This document shows, in pieces, positions 52,866-61,486 of a stretch of DNA of 64,000 nt. The number at the start of each line of letters is the position of its first letter. Position 1 is the stretch's first letter. The notes below the pieces were generated by a model, which worked only from the letters and a program-made list of their open reading frames with translations, was not told the origin of the DNA and did not search any database. The stretch is from JAWQFO01 sp033436665 (lineage in GTDB: Bacteria > Pseudomonadota > Alphaproteobacteria > Rhodobacterales > Rhodobacteraceae), in the NCBI RefSeq assembly GCF_033436665.1, contig NZ_JAWQFO010000009.1:1-64000 (forward strand), in the 5' to 3' direction. Made by a program: the position numbers and the translations under genes.

Positions 52866-54380
52866 GTGACCGACGACGCGCGTGCATCCCCCCTGCTCGA
52901 AGCGCAGGGGGTGGCGAAAAGTTACGGCGCGGTGCGTGCGCTCACGGACGCGTCGCTCGAGGTGCGGGCCGGAGAGGTCGTGGCGCTCATGGGCGCGAAC
53001 GGCGCGGGCAAATCGACCTTCGTCAAGATTCTCACCGGCGCGCTCAGGCCCGATACCGGATCGGTCCGGATCCGGGGCCGCGACCACTTCGTCGCTTCCC
53101 CGGCCGAGGCGCGCAAGAGCGGGCTGATCCCGGTCTACCAGGAGCCTTCGCTCATCCCCGACCTCGACGTCGCCGACAACCTCGCGCTCGGCGACACGCC
53201 GGTCGATGCCTTCCGGCACTGGCTGAGCGAGCTCGGGCTGGGCGACACGCGGCTCGACGCGATGATCCGGGACCTGCCGCTGGCGACGCTGCGCACCATG
53301 GACCTTGCTCGGGCGCTGGCGGGCGAGCCCGACGTGCTGTTGCTCGACGAGATGACCGCGGCCCTGCCGACGGACCTGGTGGAAAAGGTGCTGAAGGTCG
53401 TGCGCGGGCAGGCCGATGCCGGGCGCGGGGTCATCTACATCTCGCACCGTTTCGCAGAGATCGCCGAGCTGTGCGACCGTGCCTCGGTCCTGCGCGACGG
53501 TCGCACGGTGGGCTCGGTTCCGATTGAGGAAGGCGTGGAACAGCGCGTGGTCGAGATGATGCTGGGCGCCAAGCTCGACGCCGGCGCGCGCGCCGAACGC
53601 CGGGCGGACACCCGGCACACCGGCACGCCGCGCCTGAGGGTGCGCAACCTATCGGCGGGTGCCAAGCTGCCGGACGTGTCCTTCGAGGCCCATGCCGGCG
53701 AGGTACTGGGCATCGTGGCGCTGGAAGGGCAGGGGCAGGACGAACTGTTCGATCTGCTGGCAGGCTTCCGACAGCCGGAAGCCGGCAGTATCGAGGTCGA
53801 CGGAGAGGCTGCGCGCTTTTCTCATCCGGCCGACGCGATCCGGGCCGGGCTGACGCTGGTCCCGGGCAACCGCGCCGACGCGTTGCTTATGCAGCAGTCG
53901 GTGCAGGACAACATCTCGCTGCCGTTCTCGGCGCGACCGGCGAACTGGGGCCGCATCGACGCCCGGCGCGAAGAGGCGCGGGTGACCGAGGCCATCGAGC
54001 GCCTGCAGATCGACACCCGGGCGCAAGGGCAGGTGCGGCGGCTGTCAGGTGGCAACCAGCAGAAGGTCACCATCGGGCGCTGGGTGGCGACCGGCGTCGA
54101 AACGCTGCTGCTCTTCGATCCGACACGCGGCATCGACGTCCGCACCAAGCGCCAGATCTACCCGCTTGTGCGCGAACTGGCCGCGAACGGCGCGCTGGTG
54201 CTGTTCTACACCTCGGAACTGGAGGAGGTTCAGCTTGCCTGCGACCGGGTGGTGGTGATCTTCAACGGTCGCGTGGTCGACATGCTCGACGCCGCCGACG
54301 CGGACGAGGCGACGCTGATGCGCGCGGCTTACGGACTGACCGCGGGCGAGGCGCAGGCGCAAGGCAAGGTGACGGCGTGA
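52866..54380 (+). CDS. Sugar ABC transporter double ATP-binding protein with one degenerate site
   Basis: A 504-residue RbsA-type protein. The N-domain keeps Walker A (GANGAGKST), Q-loop (YQEPSL), Walker B (LLLDEMTAAL) and H-loop (ISHRF), but its signature is DLPLATLRTMDLARAL instead of LSxxQQ. The C-domain keeps LSGGNQQK but has lost Walker A (ALEGQGQDE) and altered Walker B (LLLFDPTRGID). Thus one composite ATP site is intact and the other is degenerate. GTG at 52866 begins VTDDARASPLLEA. It pairs with the two permeases that follow. Confidence 0.88.
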   Translation: MTDDARASPLLEAQGVAKSYGAVRALTDASLEVRAGEVVALMGANGAGKSTFVKILTGALRPDTGSVRIRGRDHFVASPAEARKSGLIPVYQEPSLIPDLDVADNLALGDTPVDAFRHWLSELGLGDTRLDAMIRDLPLATLRTMDLARALAGEPDVLLLDEMTAALPTDLVEKVLKVVRGQADAGRGVIYISHRFAEIAELCDRASVLRDGRTVGSVPIEEGVEQRVVEMMLGAKLDAGARAERRADTRHTGTPRLRVRNLSAGAKLPDVSFEAHAGEVLGIVALEGQGQDELFDLLAGFRQPEAGSIEVDGEAARFSHPADAIRAGLTLVPGNRADALLMQQSVQDNISLPFSARPANWGRIDARREEARVTEAIERLQIDTRAQGQVRRLSGGNQQKVTIGRWVATGVETLLLFDPTRGIDVRTKRQIYPLVRELAANGALVLFYTSELEEVQLACDRVVVIFNGRVVDMLDAADADEATLMRAAYGLTAGEAQAQGKVTA

Positions 54381-55345
54381 AACTTCTGTCCCGCAACGGC
54401 TGGATCCTGGGGCTGGCGGCGATCTTCGCGTTGCTGCTGGTCGCGACCAAGCTGATCCAGCCCAATTTCGGAGCCTCGGGCGTCGAGTCGCTGGGCCGGG
54501 CGGCGCTGCCGTTCGCTTTCGCCACGGCGGCACAGGCCATCGTGGTGATTGCCGGTGGGATCGATCTTTCCATCGCCTCGATGATGGCCGTCGCCAGCGT
54601 CACGGCGGCGCTGCTGATGGACGGCGCGAGCGATGCCGCCGTCATTCCCATCGTGATCTTCGTCCTGGCGCTGGGCGGCGTGATGGGGGCCATCAACGGG
54701 TTGCTGATCGTACTGACACGGGTGCCGGACATAGTCGTGACGCTGGCCATGCTCTTTGTCTGGGAAGGCGTCGCCCTGTTGATCCTGAAGGCGCCGGGGG
54801 GTGCGGCGGCGCCCTGGCTCATGCAGTCGATCGTCGGCGGTGTCACGATCCCCGGCATCCCCGAGACGCTGACCGCATGGTTGCCGAAATCGGTGCTCGT
54901 GCTCGCCGTCGCGGTCGCGCTGATCTGGGTGCCCCTGCGGCGTTCGAAACTCGGGCTGTCGCTTTACGCCATCGGAAGCGACCCGATGGCCGCCTTCCGC
55001 TCCGGTGTCTCGGTCGGGCGCACGAAGGTTCTGGCCTATGCCTGTACCGGTGTTCTGGCCGCGATGGGGGGCCTGTCGCTGACCATGAGCACCGGCATCG
55101 GTGAGCCGATCCCGGGACCCTATCTGCTGGCAAGTGTCGCGGCGGTGGTGCTGGGCGGCGTCGTTCTCGGCGGCGGGCGCGGCGGGCTGCTGGGTCCGAT
55201 CATCGCGGTCTTCATCCTGCGCCTCGTGCGCATGGATCTGACGCTGCTCTCGGTCGATCCCAACGTCACGACGATCATCGAGGGCACGATCATGGTCGTC
55301 GTCGTCATGTTCGGCGGTATCCTCGCGGCACGGAGGCGACGATGA
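54377..55345 (+). CDS. Sugar ABC transporter permease
   Basis: A 322-residue permease of the RbsC family with about nine hydrophobic segments and the landmark VVIAGGIDLSIASMMA. GTG at 54377 overlaps the ATPase stop as GTGA, and its stop overlaps the next permease start. It ends in a basic cytoplasmic tail (RRRR). Confidence 0.88.
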   Translation: MKLLSRNGWILGLAAIFALLLVATKLIQPNFGASGVESLGRAALPFAFATAAQAIVVIAGGIDLSIASMMAVASVTAALLMDGASDAAVIPIVIFVLALGGVMGAINGLLIVLTRVPDIVVTLAMLFVWEGVALLILKAPGGAAAPWLMQSIVGGVTIPGIPETLTAWLPKSVLVLAVAVALIWVPLRRSKLGLSLYAIGSDPMAAFRSGVSVGRTKVLAYACTGVLAAMGGLSLTMSTGIGEPIPGPYLLASVAAVVLGGVVLGGGRGGLLGPIIAVFILRLVRMDLTLLSVDPNVTTIIEGTIMVVVVMFGGILAARRRR

Positions 55346-56319
55346 ACGCGCAAGCCGAAACCCTAACCACCACGCAGCGGATCGGACGTTTCCTCCAGGC
55401 CTATCCGATCGTGCCGCTGATCGTGCTTCTGGCGGTTCTCGTGGGCGCGCTCGAGGTTATGCGCCCTGGTATCGTCAACGAACGCTGGATCGCCAACACG
55501 GTCAAGTTCGCCATTCCGCTTGCCATGCTGGCGGCGTGCCAGACCCTGACCATGCTGACAGGCGGTATCGACCTTTCGGCAGGCGTCGCGGCCACGGTCA
55601 GCGCTTTCGTCATGGCGACGCAGGTCTCGATCCTCGGACCCACCGGCGCGATCCTCGTCTCCTTGTTGCCGGCCATCGCCATCGGTCTCGTCAACGGTTT
55701 CGGCGTCGGGATCTGCCGCGTGCATCCGCTGATCATGACGCTCGGAACAGGCCTGATCGCGACGGGCTGCCTGCAGGTCTACCAACGCTTCGTGATCGCG
55801 ACCGGGTCAAGTATCCCCGAAGCGCTGGCCTGGCTCGGCACGGGGCGCACCTGGGGGTTTCCCAACGCGCTTCTGCTCTTCGTGCCCTTCGCGGCACTGA
55901 TCCTCTGGGGGCAGCGCCGCATGGGCTTCGGGCGGTTGCTCTATGCGCTCGGCGACAACGAGAACGCCACGCGCCTGTCCGGTGTGCGCTCCTGGCAGGT
56001 CTACCTTGCCCTTTATGCCCTGTCGGGGCTGATCGCGGGCATCACCGGTCTGCTCTACGTCGGGCTGATAAAGGCGCCGTCGCTGTCGCTGGTGAACCCG
56101 CTGATGCTGCCTTCGGTCGCCGCCGCCGTCATCGGCGGAACCTCGATCTTCGGCGGGCGTGGCGGCTATTCCGGCACCATCGTCGGCGCGTTGATTTTGA
56201 CCGTGCTCGGCACCATGCTCACGCTGCTGCAGATGCCCGAGGGCGTGCGCCGCATCCTTTTCGGCGGGATCATCCTCGCCGTGACCGCCATCTATGTCCG
56301 CCTGACCGAGGACGGCTGA
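55342..56319 (+). CDS. Sugar ABC transporter permease
   Basis: A 325-residue RbsC-family permease with landmark MLTGGIDLSAGVAATV and GGTSIFGGRGGYSGT near the C-terminus. ATGA overlap with the preceding permease suggests a heterodimeric channel made in equal amounts. Confidence 0.88.
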   Translation: MNAQAETLTTTQRIGRFLQAYPIVPLIVLLAVLVGALEVMRPGIVNERWIANTVKFAIPLAMLAACQTLTMLTGGIDLSAGVAATVSAFVMATQVSILGPTGAILVSLLPAIAIGLVNGFGVGICRVHPLIMTLGTGLIATGCLQVYQRFVIATGSSIPEALAWLGTGRTWGFPNALLLFVPFAALILWGQRRMGFGRLLYALGDNENATRLSGVRSWQVYLALYALSGLIAGITGLLYVGLIKAPSLSLVNPLMLPSVAAAVIGGTSIFGGRGGYSGTIVGALILTVLGTMLTLLQMPEGVRRILFGGIILAVTAIYVRLTEDG

Positions 56320-56335
56320 CCAAGGGAGACCGCCC

Positions 56336-57412
56336 GTGACCCGCTATCGCATCGCCGGAATCAGCTTCGACCACATGCATATGGGAGACCTGCTGCGTCT
56401 GGTCCATGACCACCCCGAGGCGGAAATCGCCGGCATCTTCGATCCCGACCCCGAGCGGATGAAAGGCGCCGTCGAGACCTTCGGCATCCCGCAGAATCGC
56501 GTTTTCACCGACCTTGCGACCTGCATGGAAACGGCCAGGCCCGACATGGTGATCCTGTGTGCCGCCACCGCCGAGCACGGTGACTACACCGAGCGTCTCG
56601 CGCCCTACGGATGCCATGTCTTCGTGGAGAAACCCTTCGCCGCCTCCGCCGCCGAGGCCAGGCGCATGATCGCGGCGATGGAGGGGAGCGGAAAGCTGCT
56701 GGCGATCAACTGGCCGCTCGCATGGGTCGAAAGCCACGTGACCGCCAAGGGGCTGATCGACGCCGGCACCATCGGCGACCTGATCGAGGTGCATTTCTAC
56801 GACGGCAACCGCGGCCCGCTGTATCACCTCGCCGACAAGGTCGAGGTGACCCCCGAAGAGGTCGAGCGCGGCAAAGCGGACTCCTGGTGGTACAAGAAGG
56901 CCGCGGGCGGCGGTAGCCTGCTCGACTATCTCGGCTACGGTGCCACGCTGGGGACGTGGTACATGAACGGCGAGGCGCCGCTCGAGGTGACCTGCGTGAT
57001 CGACGAGACCCCGGGCATCGAGGTCGACCAGCATTCGATCACCGTTTGCCGCTACCAGCGCGGCCTGTCGAAGATGGAAACCCGTTGGGGCACCTTCACC
57101 GATCCCTGGATGATCCAGCCGCAGCCGCGCTGTGGCTTTGTCTTCGTCGGGTCGGACGGCACGATCGCCAGCTGGGACTACGCCGACCACGTTACCGTGC
57201 AGACGCGCGACCGCCCCGAGCCCCACGAGGTCGCGGCCGAGCCACTGTCCGAGGGCCGCCGCAATCCGATCGAGTACGTGCTGGGCTGCATCGCGCGCGG
57301 CGAGCCGGTGTCCGGCCCCCTCGACCCTGCGCTCTGCCTCACCGCGCAGCGCATCGTCGACACCGCCGCGCAATCGGCGCAGGAGAAACGCACTCTGGCG
57401 TTGCTGCCATGA
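56336..57412 (+). CDS. Gfo/Idh/MocA-family oxidoreductase
   Basis: A 358-residue family member with an atypical cofactor loop, AGISFDHMHMGDLL, in place of GxGxxG, but with a normal VEKPFA lysine (K99) and DYLGYGATLG in the substrate domain. GTG at 56336 follows GGGAGA. The stop overlaps the next dehydrogenase as ATGA. The loop suggests altered cofactor binding or a non-redox role; some proteins of this branch have this motif. Confidence 0.8.
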   Translation: MTRYRIAGISFDHMHMGDLLRLVHDHPEAEIAGIFDPDPERMKGAVETFGIPQNRVFTDLATCMETARPDMVILCAATAEHGDYTERLAPYGCHVFVEKPFAASAAEARRMIAAMEGSGKLLAINWPLAWVESHVTAKGLIDAGTIGDLIEVHFYDGNRGPLYHLADKVEVTPEEVERGKADSWWYKKAAGGGSLLDYLGYGATLGTWYMNGEAPLEVTCVIDETPGIEVDQHSITVCRYQRGLSKMETRWGTFTDPWMIQPQPRCGFVFVGSDGTIASWDYADHVTVQTRDRPEPHEVAAEPLSEGRRNPIEYVLGCIARGEPVSGPLDPALCLTAQRIVDTAAQSAQEKRTLALLP

Positions 57413-58521
57413 GCGCCGAAACCCCCGACGCCGACACCTATGCGCTGCGCAGCGGGGCGGTGGCCGAAATCGCGGCCCCCGATCTGCCCTACCGGCCCCC
57501 GATGCCGCGGGATTACAGCCCGCGAATCGCCCTGATTGGGGCAGGCGGCATCGCCGGGGCGCATCTCGACGCCTACCGCGCGGCCGGCTGGACGGTGGCG
57601 GCGATCTGCAATCGCACGCTGTCCAAGGCCGAGGATCGCGCGCGCGAGTTCTTTCCCGACGCGATGGTCACCGACGACGTAGATCGGATCCTGGCCGATA
57701 CCGAGATCGACGTTGTGGACATCACGCCGCATCCCGCCGATCGGGTCCCGATCATCGAAGCCGCGATCGAGGCCGGCAAGCATGTCCTGTCGCAGAAACC
57801 CTTCGTGCTCGACCTCGATACCGGCGCGCGGCTTGCCGACCTTGCGCAACAGCGCGGCGTCAAGCTGGCGGTGAACCAGAACGGACGCTGGGCGCCGCAC
57901 ATGGCCTGGATGCGCGAGGCTGTGGGCCGCGGACTGATCGGCGAGCTTATCTCGGTCCACGTGTCGGTGCATTGGGACCACGGCTGGGTCCGGGGCACGC
58001 CCTTCGACGAGATCGACGACCTGATCCTCTACGATTTCGCGATCCACTGGTTCGATTTCCTGGCCTCGCTTGCCGGGAACAAGATCGAAACAGTCTACGC
58101 CATGTCGGTCCGTGCGGCAGGGCAGGGCGCCAAGGCTCCGCTGCTGGCGGAGGCGCTGGTGCGTATGGAGGGCGGGCAGGCCTCGCTTGTCTTCGACGGC
58201 GCGGCATCGTTCGGCCCGCGCGACACCACCTACATCTCCGGCACGGCGGGCAGCCTGCGAAGCGCGGGCCCGGACCTTGGCAGCCAGACCGTCACGCTCG
58301 ACACCGCCCAGGGCCGGGCGCGGCCGTCGCTCGAGGGGACGTGGTTCAACGACGGGTTCCGCGGTGCCATGGGCGAGCTTTTGTGCAGCATCGAGGAAGA
58401 TCGAGAGCCGTTGAACGGCGCGCGCGCCAACCTCGACAGTCTCGCGCTGGCTTTCGCGGCCATCGCGTCGGCGCGCGAGCGGCGCGAGATCGCCGTCGGA
58501 GAGGTGCGCCGCTTGCCTTGA
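57409..58521 (+). CDS. Gfo/Idh/MocA-family oxidoreductase
   Basis: A 370-residue member with a 38-residue N-terminal extension before the Rossmann motif IALIGAGGIAGAH (40-52), a SQKPF lysine, and IHWFDFLASLAGN in the substrate domain. ATG at 57409 overlaps the preceding stop. It is the last gene of the plus-strand catabolic series and meets the Tad locus tail to tail. Confidence 0.85.
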   Translation: MSAETPDADTYALRSGAVAEIAAPDLPYRPPMPRDYSPRIALIGAGGIAGAHLDAYRAAGWTVAAICNRTLSKAEDRAREFFPDAMVTDDVDRILADTEIDVVDITPHPADRVPIIEAAIEAGKHVLSQKPFVLDLDTGARLADLAQQRGVKLAVNQNGRWAPHMAWMREAVGRGLIGELISVHVSVHWDHGWVRGTPFDEIDDLILYDFAIHWFDFLASLAGNKIETVYAMSVRAAGQGAKAPLLAEALVRMEGGQASLVFDGAASFGPRDTTYISGTAGSLRSAGPDLGSQTVTLDTAQGRARPSLEGTWFNDGFRGAMGELLCSIEEDREPLNGARANLDSLALAFAAIASARERREIAVGEVRRLP

Positions 58522-58537
58522 CCCGGACAGACGCCGA

Positions 58538-59011
58538 TCAGCGGGCGAGTTGCAGGAGCAGGAAGACGACGGCGGTCATGGCGAAGGCCGTGCCCATCGG
58601 AAAGCGCCCGTCGTCCTGCATGCTCTTCCATCGCGCCTCGGGCAGGGACGCGGTCTGCCGCAATCCGACGATGCCGATCATGCAGGCGGCCATGCTGACC
58701 CCGAACACCGCGAGAAAGGCCGCAAGCTCTCCGTGTGGCACGTAAAGCACCAAGACCGGAAAGAACTTGGCGTCCCCGCCGCCGAAGACACGCAACCCGA
58801 AGAGCACGAAACATAGCGCGAAGGCGACCGTCCCGGCGACCAGACGCCAGAGCGCCTCCTCGATGCCGACGAAGGGCGCCGTCAGCACGAAGATCGCCAG
58901 ACCCGCGACGACAAGCCCGTCGGGTATGCGCATCTCGCGCAGGTCGATCCAGGCCGCCAGAAGGATCAGCGGGCAGGCGAAGATGAGCGGCAGAAGCGTG
59001 GCATCAGGCAT
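58538..59011 (-). CDS. cpaA: Prepilin peptidase (CpaA/TadV, A24 family)
   Basis: A 157-residue inner-membrane aspartic protease with about four to five hydrophobic helices. The two catalytic aspartates lie in WIDLREMRIPD (D23) and GGGDAKFF (D80). It lacks the N-methylation domain, as usual for Tad peptidases. ATG overlaps the upstream stop as TGATG. It should process the Flp pilin and TadE-type pseudopilins encoded on the other strand. Confidence 0.9.
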   Translation of the reverse strand: MPDATLLPLIFACPLILLAAWIDLREMRIPDGLVVAGLAIFVLTAPFVGIEEALWRLVAGTVAFALCFVLFGLRVFGGGDAKFFPVLVLYVPHGELAAFLAVFGVSMAACMIGIVGLRQTASLPEARWKSMQDDGRFPMGTAFAMTAVVFLLLQLAR

Positions 59012-59841
59012 CACGACACCATCGCGCGCGGGTTTTCGAGCGCCAAGCGTTCCTCGATCGACACCAGCCGGTGCGACAGCTCGTAGAAGTCTCCGATCTC
59101 GAGCTTGGAATAGATGTTGCGCAGATGCGTGCGGACGGTGTGCGGGCTGATGCCGAGCCGGTCCGGCAAGGCCTTGTAGGCGATGCCGCGGCTGACGAAG
59201 TGGCACATCCGGAATTCGGACCGTGTGAGCCCGTAGGGATTGGATTCCGACAGCACCGGCCCGAGCGTGCGCTGCACGGCGACACGGCCGGGGTTCCGGT
59301 TGCGCGAGATGGTATCTTCGATGATCTGCGGCGCGCGACCGTCATAGAACCCCGGAAGCGCGTCGGCGAGATGCCCGCACAGCTCGAGCACGGCGCGGCT
59401 CGCGACATGGTCGAAATGCAGTTCGAGCCGGTCCAGCTGGCGGCGGTTGCCGTCCAGCAGGATCACGCAGAGGTCGCGGCATCCGCTGGCGTGAAACCAC
59501 CTGTCGAGCATCGGATCGCGGGGGCCGTCGAGCTGTGAGGCGAAGACGCAGGCGCCGATCCGCAACTGCCAGGGATCGACGCCGGCAAGATGATCGCAGA
59601 ACGGCTTCGTCAGCGTGGTCAGCGGTCCTGCGCTGATCGAGGACTTTGCCACGACGGTGGCCCGGCCGGTGTCCTTCGGCAGGCGACTGAGAAGGATGTG
59701 TCGGGCGTCGAGCGCGCCTGCAAGATGACGAAGACCGATCTCGAGCGCGTCCTTGCCGCGCAGGCAGGCGGCGAAACTCGATACCGGTTTGAGGACTTTC
59801 CCGAGCAGCGCGCCCGAGAGATCGCGAGGATGTTTGGTCAT
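59011..59841 (-). CDS. LuxR-family transcriptional regulator
   Basis: A 276-residue protein with a C-terminal LuxR/GerE helix-turn-helix (GLTRSEFRMCHFVSRGIAYK, ISPHTVRTHLRNIYSKLEIG). The N-terminal two thirds match no domain I recognise; no receiver Asp pattern or autoinducer-binding motif is evident. ATG at 59841 is chosen; ATG at 59877 is an alternative adding 12 residues. It is co-encoded with the prepilin peptidase and divergent from flp, so pilus gene control is the likely role. Confidence 0.82.
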   Translation of the reverse strand: MTKHPRDLSGALLGKVLKPVSSFAACLRGKDALEIGLRHLAGALDARHILLSRLPKDTGRATVVAKSSISAGPLTTLTKPFCDHLAGVDPWQLRIGACVFASQLDGPRDPMLDRWFHASGCRDLCVILLDGNRRQLDRLELHFDHVASRAVLELCGHLADALPGFYDGRAPQIIEDTISRNRNPGRVAVQRTLGPVLSESNPYGLTRSEFRMCHFVSRGIAYKALPDRLGISPHTVRTHLRNIYSKLEIGDFYELSHRLVSIEERLALENPRAMVS

Positions 59842-60285
59842 AACACGACCCACTGTTTTACAAATGCAGCGCCGCAACTTGCGACATCAAAAGCTGTCGC
59901 CCCCACACCGAAGCATTACGCAGCGGCATCTTGGTAATACTGTGGCGCCCCGCTTTCGCCGGGAAAATGCAACCGGGGTTAATGGCTTTCACTGGTGCGC
60001 CCGGTTGATCGCCTACGTGAGGTTGCAGAATCGGTTGCCATGGCGCCTGCCGGTCCGGGCAGATCCACGCGAATGGCCACATTGACGCCCGAAATGAGGC
60101 CGGATCGACCTGCCTGCGCCACATTTTTTCCGCAATCTGATTGGTTTTGCATCTTTAAGATGTAAACCCGACCGTTTGCGGTGACGCGAGGGCGCATCTT
60201 CCAGGCGTAGTTTCGTTCTTGCCGGGTTGTTCCGGTCAGCTGCCGCGGAGCGCGGAGCATTTGTTAAGTGACTAGGAGAATACAC
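59842..60285. promoter_or_regulatory. Divergent promoter region of the Tad locus
   Basis: A gene-free stretch of about 440 bases between luxR and flp. It contains the inverted repeat CATCTT-T-AAGATG at 60150-60162 in an A/T-rich segment about 130 bases upstream of flp, a plausible regulator site. GGAGAA before 60286 is the flp ribosome-binding site. No conserved sigma-factor boxes could be assigned with confidence. Confidence 0.4.
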
Positions 60286-60462
60286 ATGAAAGATCTGTTT
60301 TTGAGCACGTGGATCCGCCTGCGCCACAGCGACGAGGGTGCGACCCTTGTCGAATACGGCGTTGCCATTGTTCTGGCGGTTGTTGTCGGCACTGGCGGCC
60401 TTCTGGCGCTGGGCGGCGAGGTCAACACCCAGATGGGTGAAGCCCAGGCCGTCATGCAGTGA
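60286..60462 (+). CDS. flp: Flp-type major pilin
   Basis: A 58-residue type IVb prepilin. The leader ends at G18, and the mature start A19 begins ATLVEYG, with the conserved Glu at +5 (E23), followed by a hydrophobic helix (YGVAIVLAVVVGTGG). ATG at 60286 follows GGAGAATACAC. A hairpin lies eight bases after its stop. It is the substrate of the CpaA peptidase and the subunit of the Flp pilus. Confidence 0.92.
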   Translation: MKDLFLSTWIRLRHSDEGATLVEYGVAIVLAVVVGTGGLLALGGEVNTQMGEAQAVMQ

Positions 60463-60469
60463 CGCGCGT

Positions 60470-60500
60470 TACCGCGGGTGGACGCTGTCCGCCCGCGGTA
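60470..60500 (+). promoter_or_regulatory. Hairpin after flp
   Basis: TACCGCGGG (60470-60478) pairs with CCCGCGGTA (60492-60500), and inside it GGAC (60480-60483) pairs with GTCC (60487-60490). No T-tract follows. It probably stabilises the short flp transcript and lowers read-through to cpaB, as expected for a pilin needed in excess. Confidence 0.6.
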
Positions 60501-60678
60501 CTGGCCCGGCGCCGGTCGCCGGGTCGAATGCGACCACCCGTCCACCGATTACGCAGCCGAGGTTCCGGCCCCGGGTCCGAGTTGATCCTGAAGCTTTAGA
60601 ACCGGTGGCTGCAAAGTCGCAGGATGGCGGGTTCGCCCGGTCCCCACGGGCCCAAGTATTTTATCGAAAGGAATTTCC

Positions 60679-61482
60679 ATGCGCCTCGGATCATTCGTCA
60701 TGGCCATCGCAGGCCTCTCGGTTGCCGGAGGGTCGGTGTACGCCGTCCGCAACTACATCTCCGCTCAGGCCATGCAGGTTCAGGATGCCAACGCCTCGGT
60801 CGTGCGCGTCCTCGCAGCCGCGCATGACATTCCTTTCGGACATGCAATCGAAGGTCACATGCTGACCACGATCGAATGGCCCGCCAGCAGCGTGCCGCCG
60901 GGCGCCTTCACCGATCGCGCGGAGGTGCTGGGGCAGACCGGTGGCGAGCCGCGTCGCGCCAAGGCGCGTCTTGCGCAGGGCGAGTTGCTTCTGTCAACGA
61001 AGCTTTCCGAGTTCGGCGAGAAGGTCACCATCGTCCAGACGCTCGGTGCGAACACCCGCGCGATGGCCATCAAGGTCGACGCGGAAACCGCCGTCGGCGG
61101 CTTCGTGACCCCTGGCGACTACGTCGACGTTCTGCTTACTCAGGGACGCGACAGCGAGATCCGCGCAGTGACCATCCTGCAGAACATCCGGGTCGTGGGC
61201 GTCGATCAGAGCTCGGACGAACAGTCCGACGAAACCGCCATCGCGCGGACGGTCACCGTCGAGGTCACGCCCGGCGAGGGGCAGCGCCTGGCGCTGGCTC
61301 AGAAGGCGGGCACGCTCAGCCTGTCGCTGCGCACGCTCGAAGGTGCTGTGGACGAACCGCTGGAAAGCGTCCGCCTCGCGGACCTGATGCGCGAAGTCTC
61401 CCCCGTCCCGGAGACCGAGAAGCGCCGGACCGTTCGCGTCCGCCGCGGGACCGGCGACGTCCAGTTCGTCGAGGTCGAGTGA
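60679..61482 (+). CDS. cpaB: Flp pilus assembly protein CpaB (RcpC)
   Basis: A 267-residue periplasmic protein with one N-terminal hydrophobic segment (about 5-22), a SAF domain (VRVLAAAHDIPFGHAIEGHM and on, about 42-110) and a C-terminal RcpC domain (FVTPGDYVDVLLTQ). A leading ATG at 60679 follows GAAAGGAA. CpaB works with the CpaC secretin, whose gene is not in the window. Confidence 0.9.
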   Translation: MRLGSFVMAIAGLSVAGGSVYAVRNYISAQAMQVQDANASVVRVLAAAHDIPFGHAIEGHMLTTIEWPASSVPPGAFTDRAEVLGQTGGEPRRAKARLAQGELLLSTKLSEFGEKVTIVQTLGANTRAMAIKVDAETAVGGFVTPGDYVDVLLTQGRDSEIRAVTILQNIRVVGVDQSSDEQSDETAIARTVTVEVTPGEGQRLALAQKAGTLSLSLRTLEGAVDEPLESVRLADLMREVSPVPETEKRRTVRVRRGTGDVQFVEVE

Positions 61483-61486
61483 TCCG

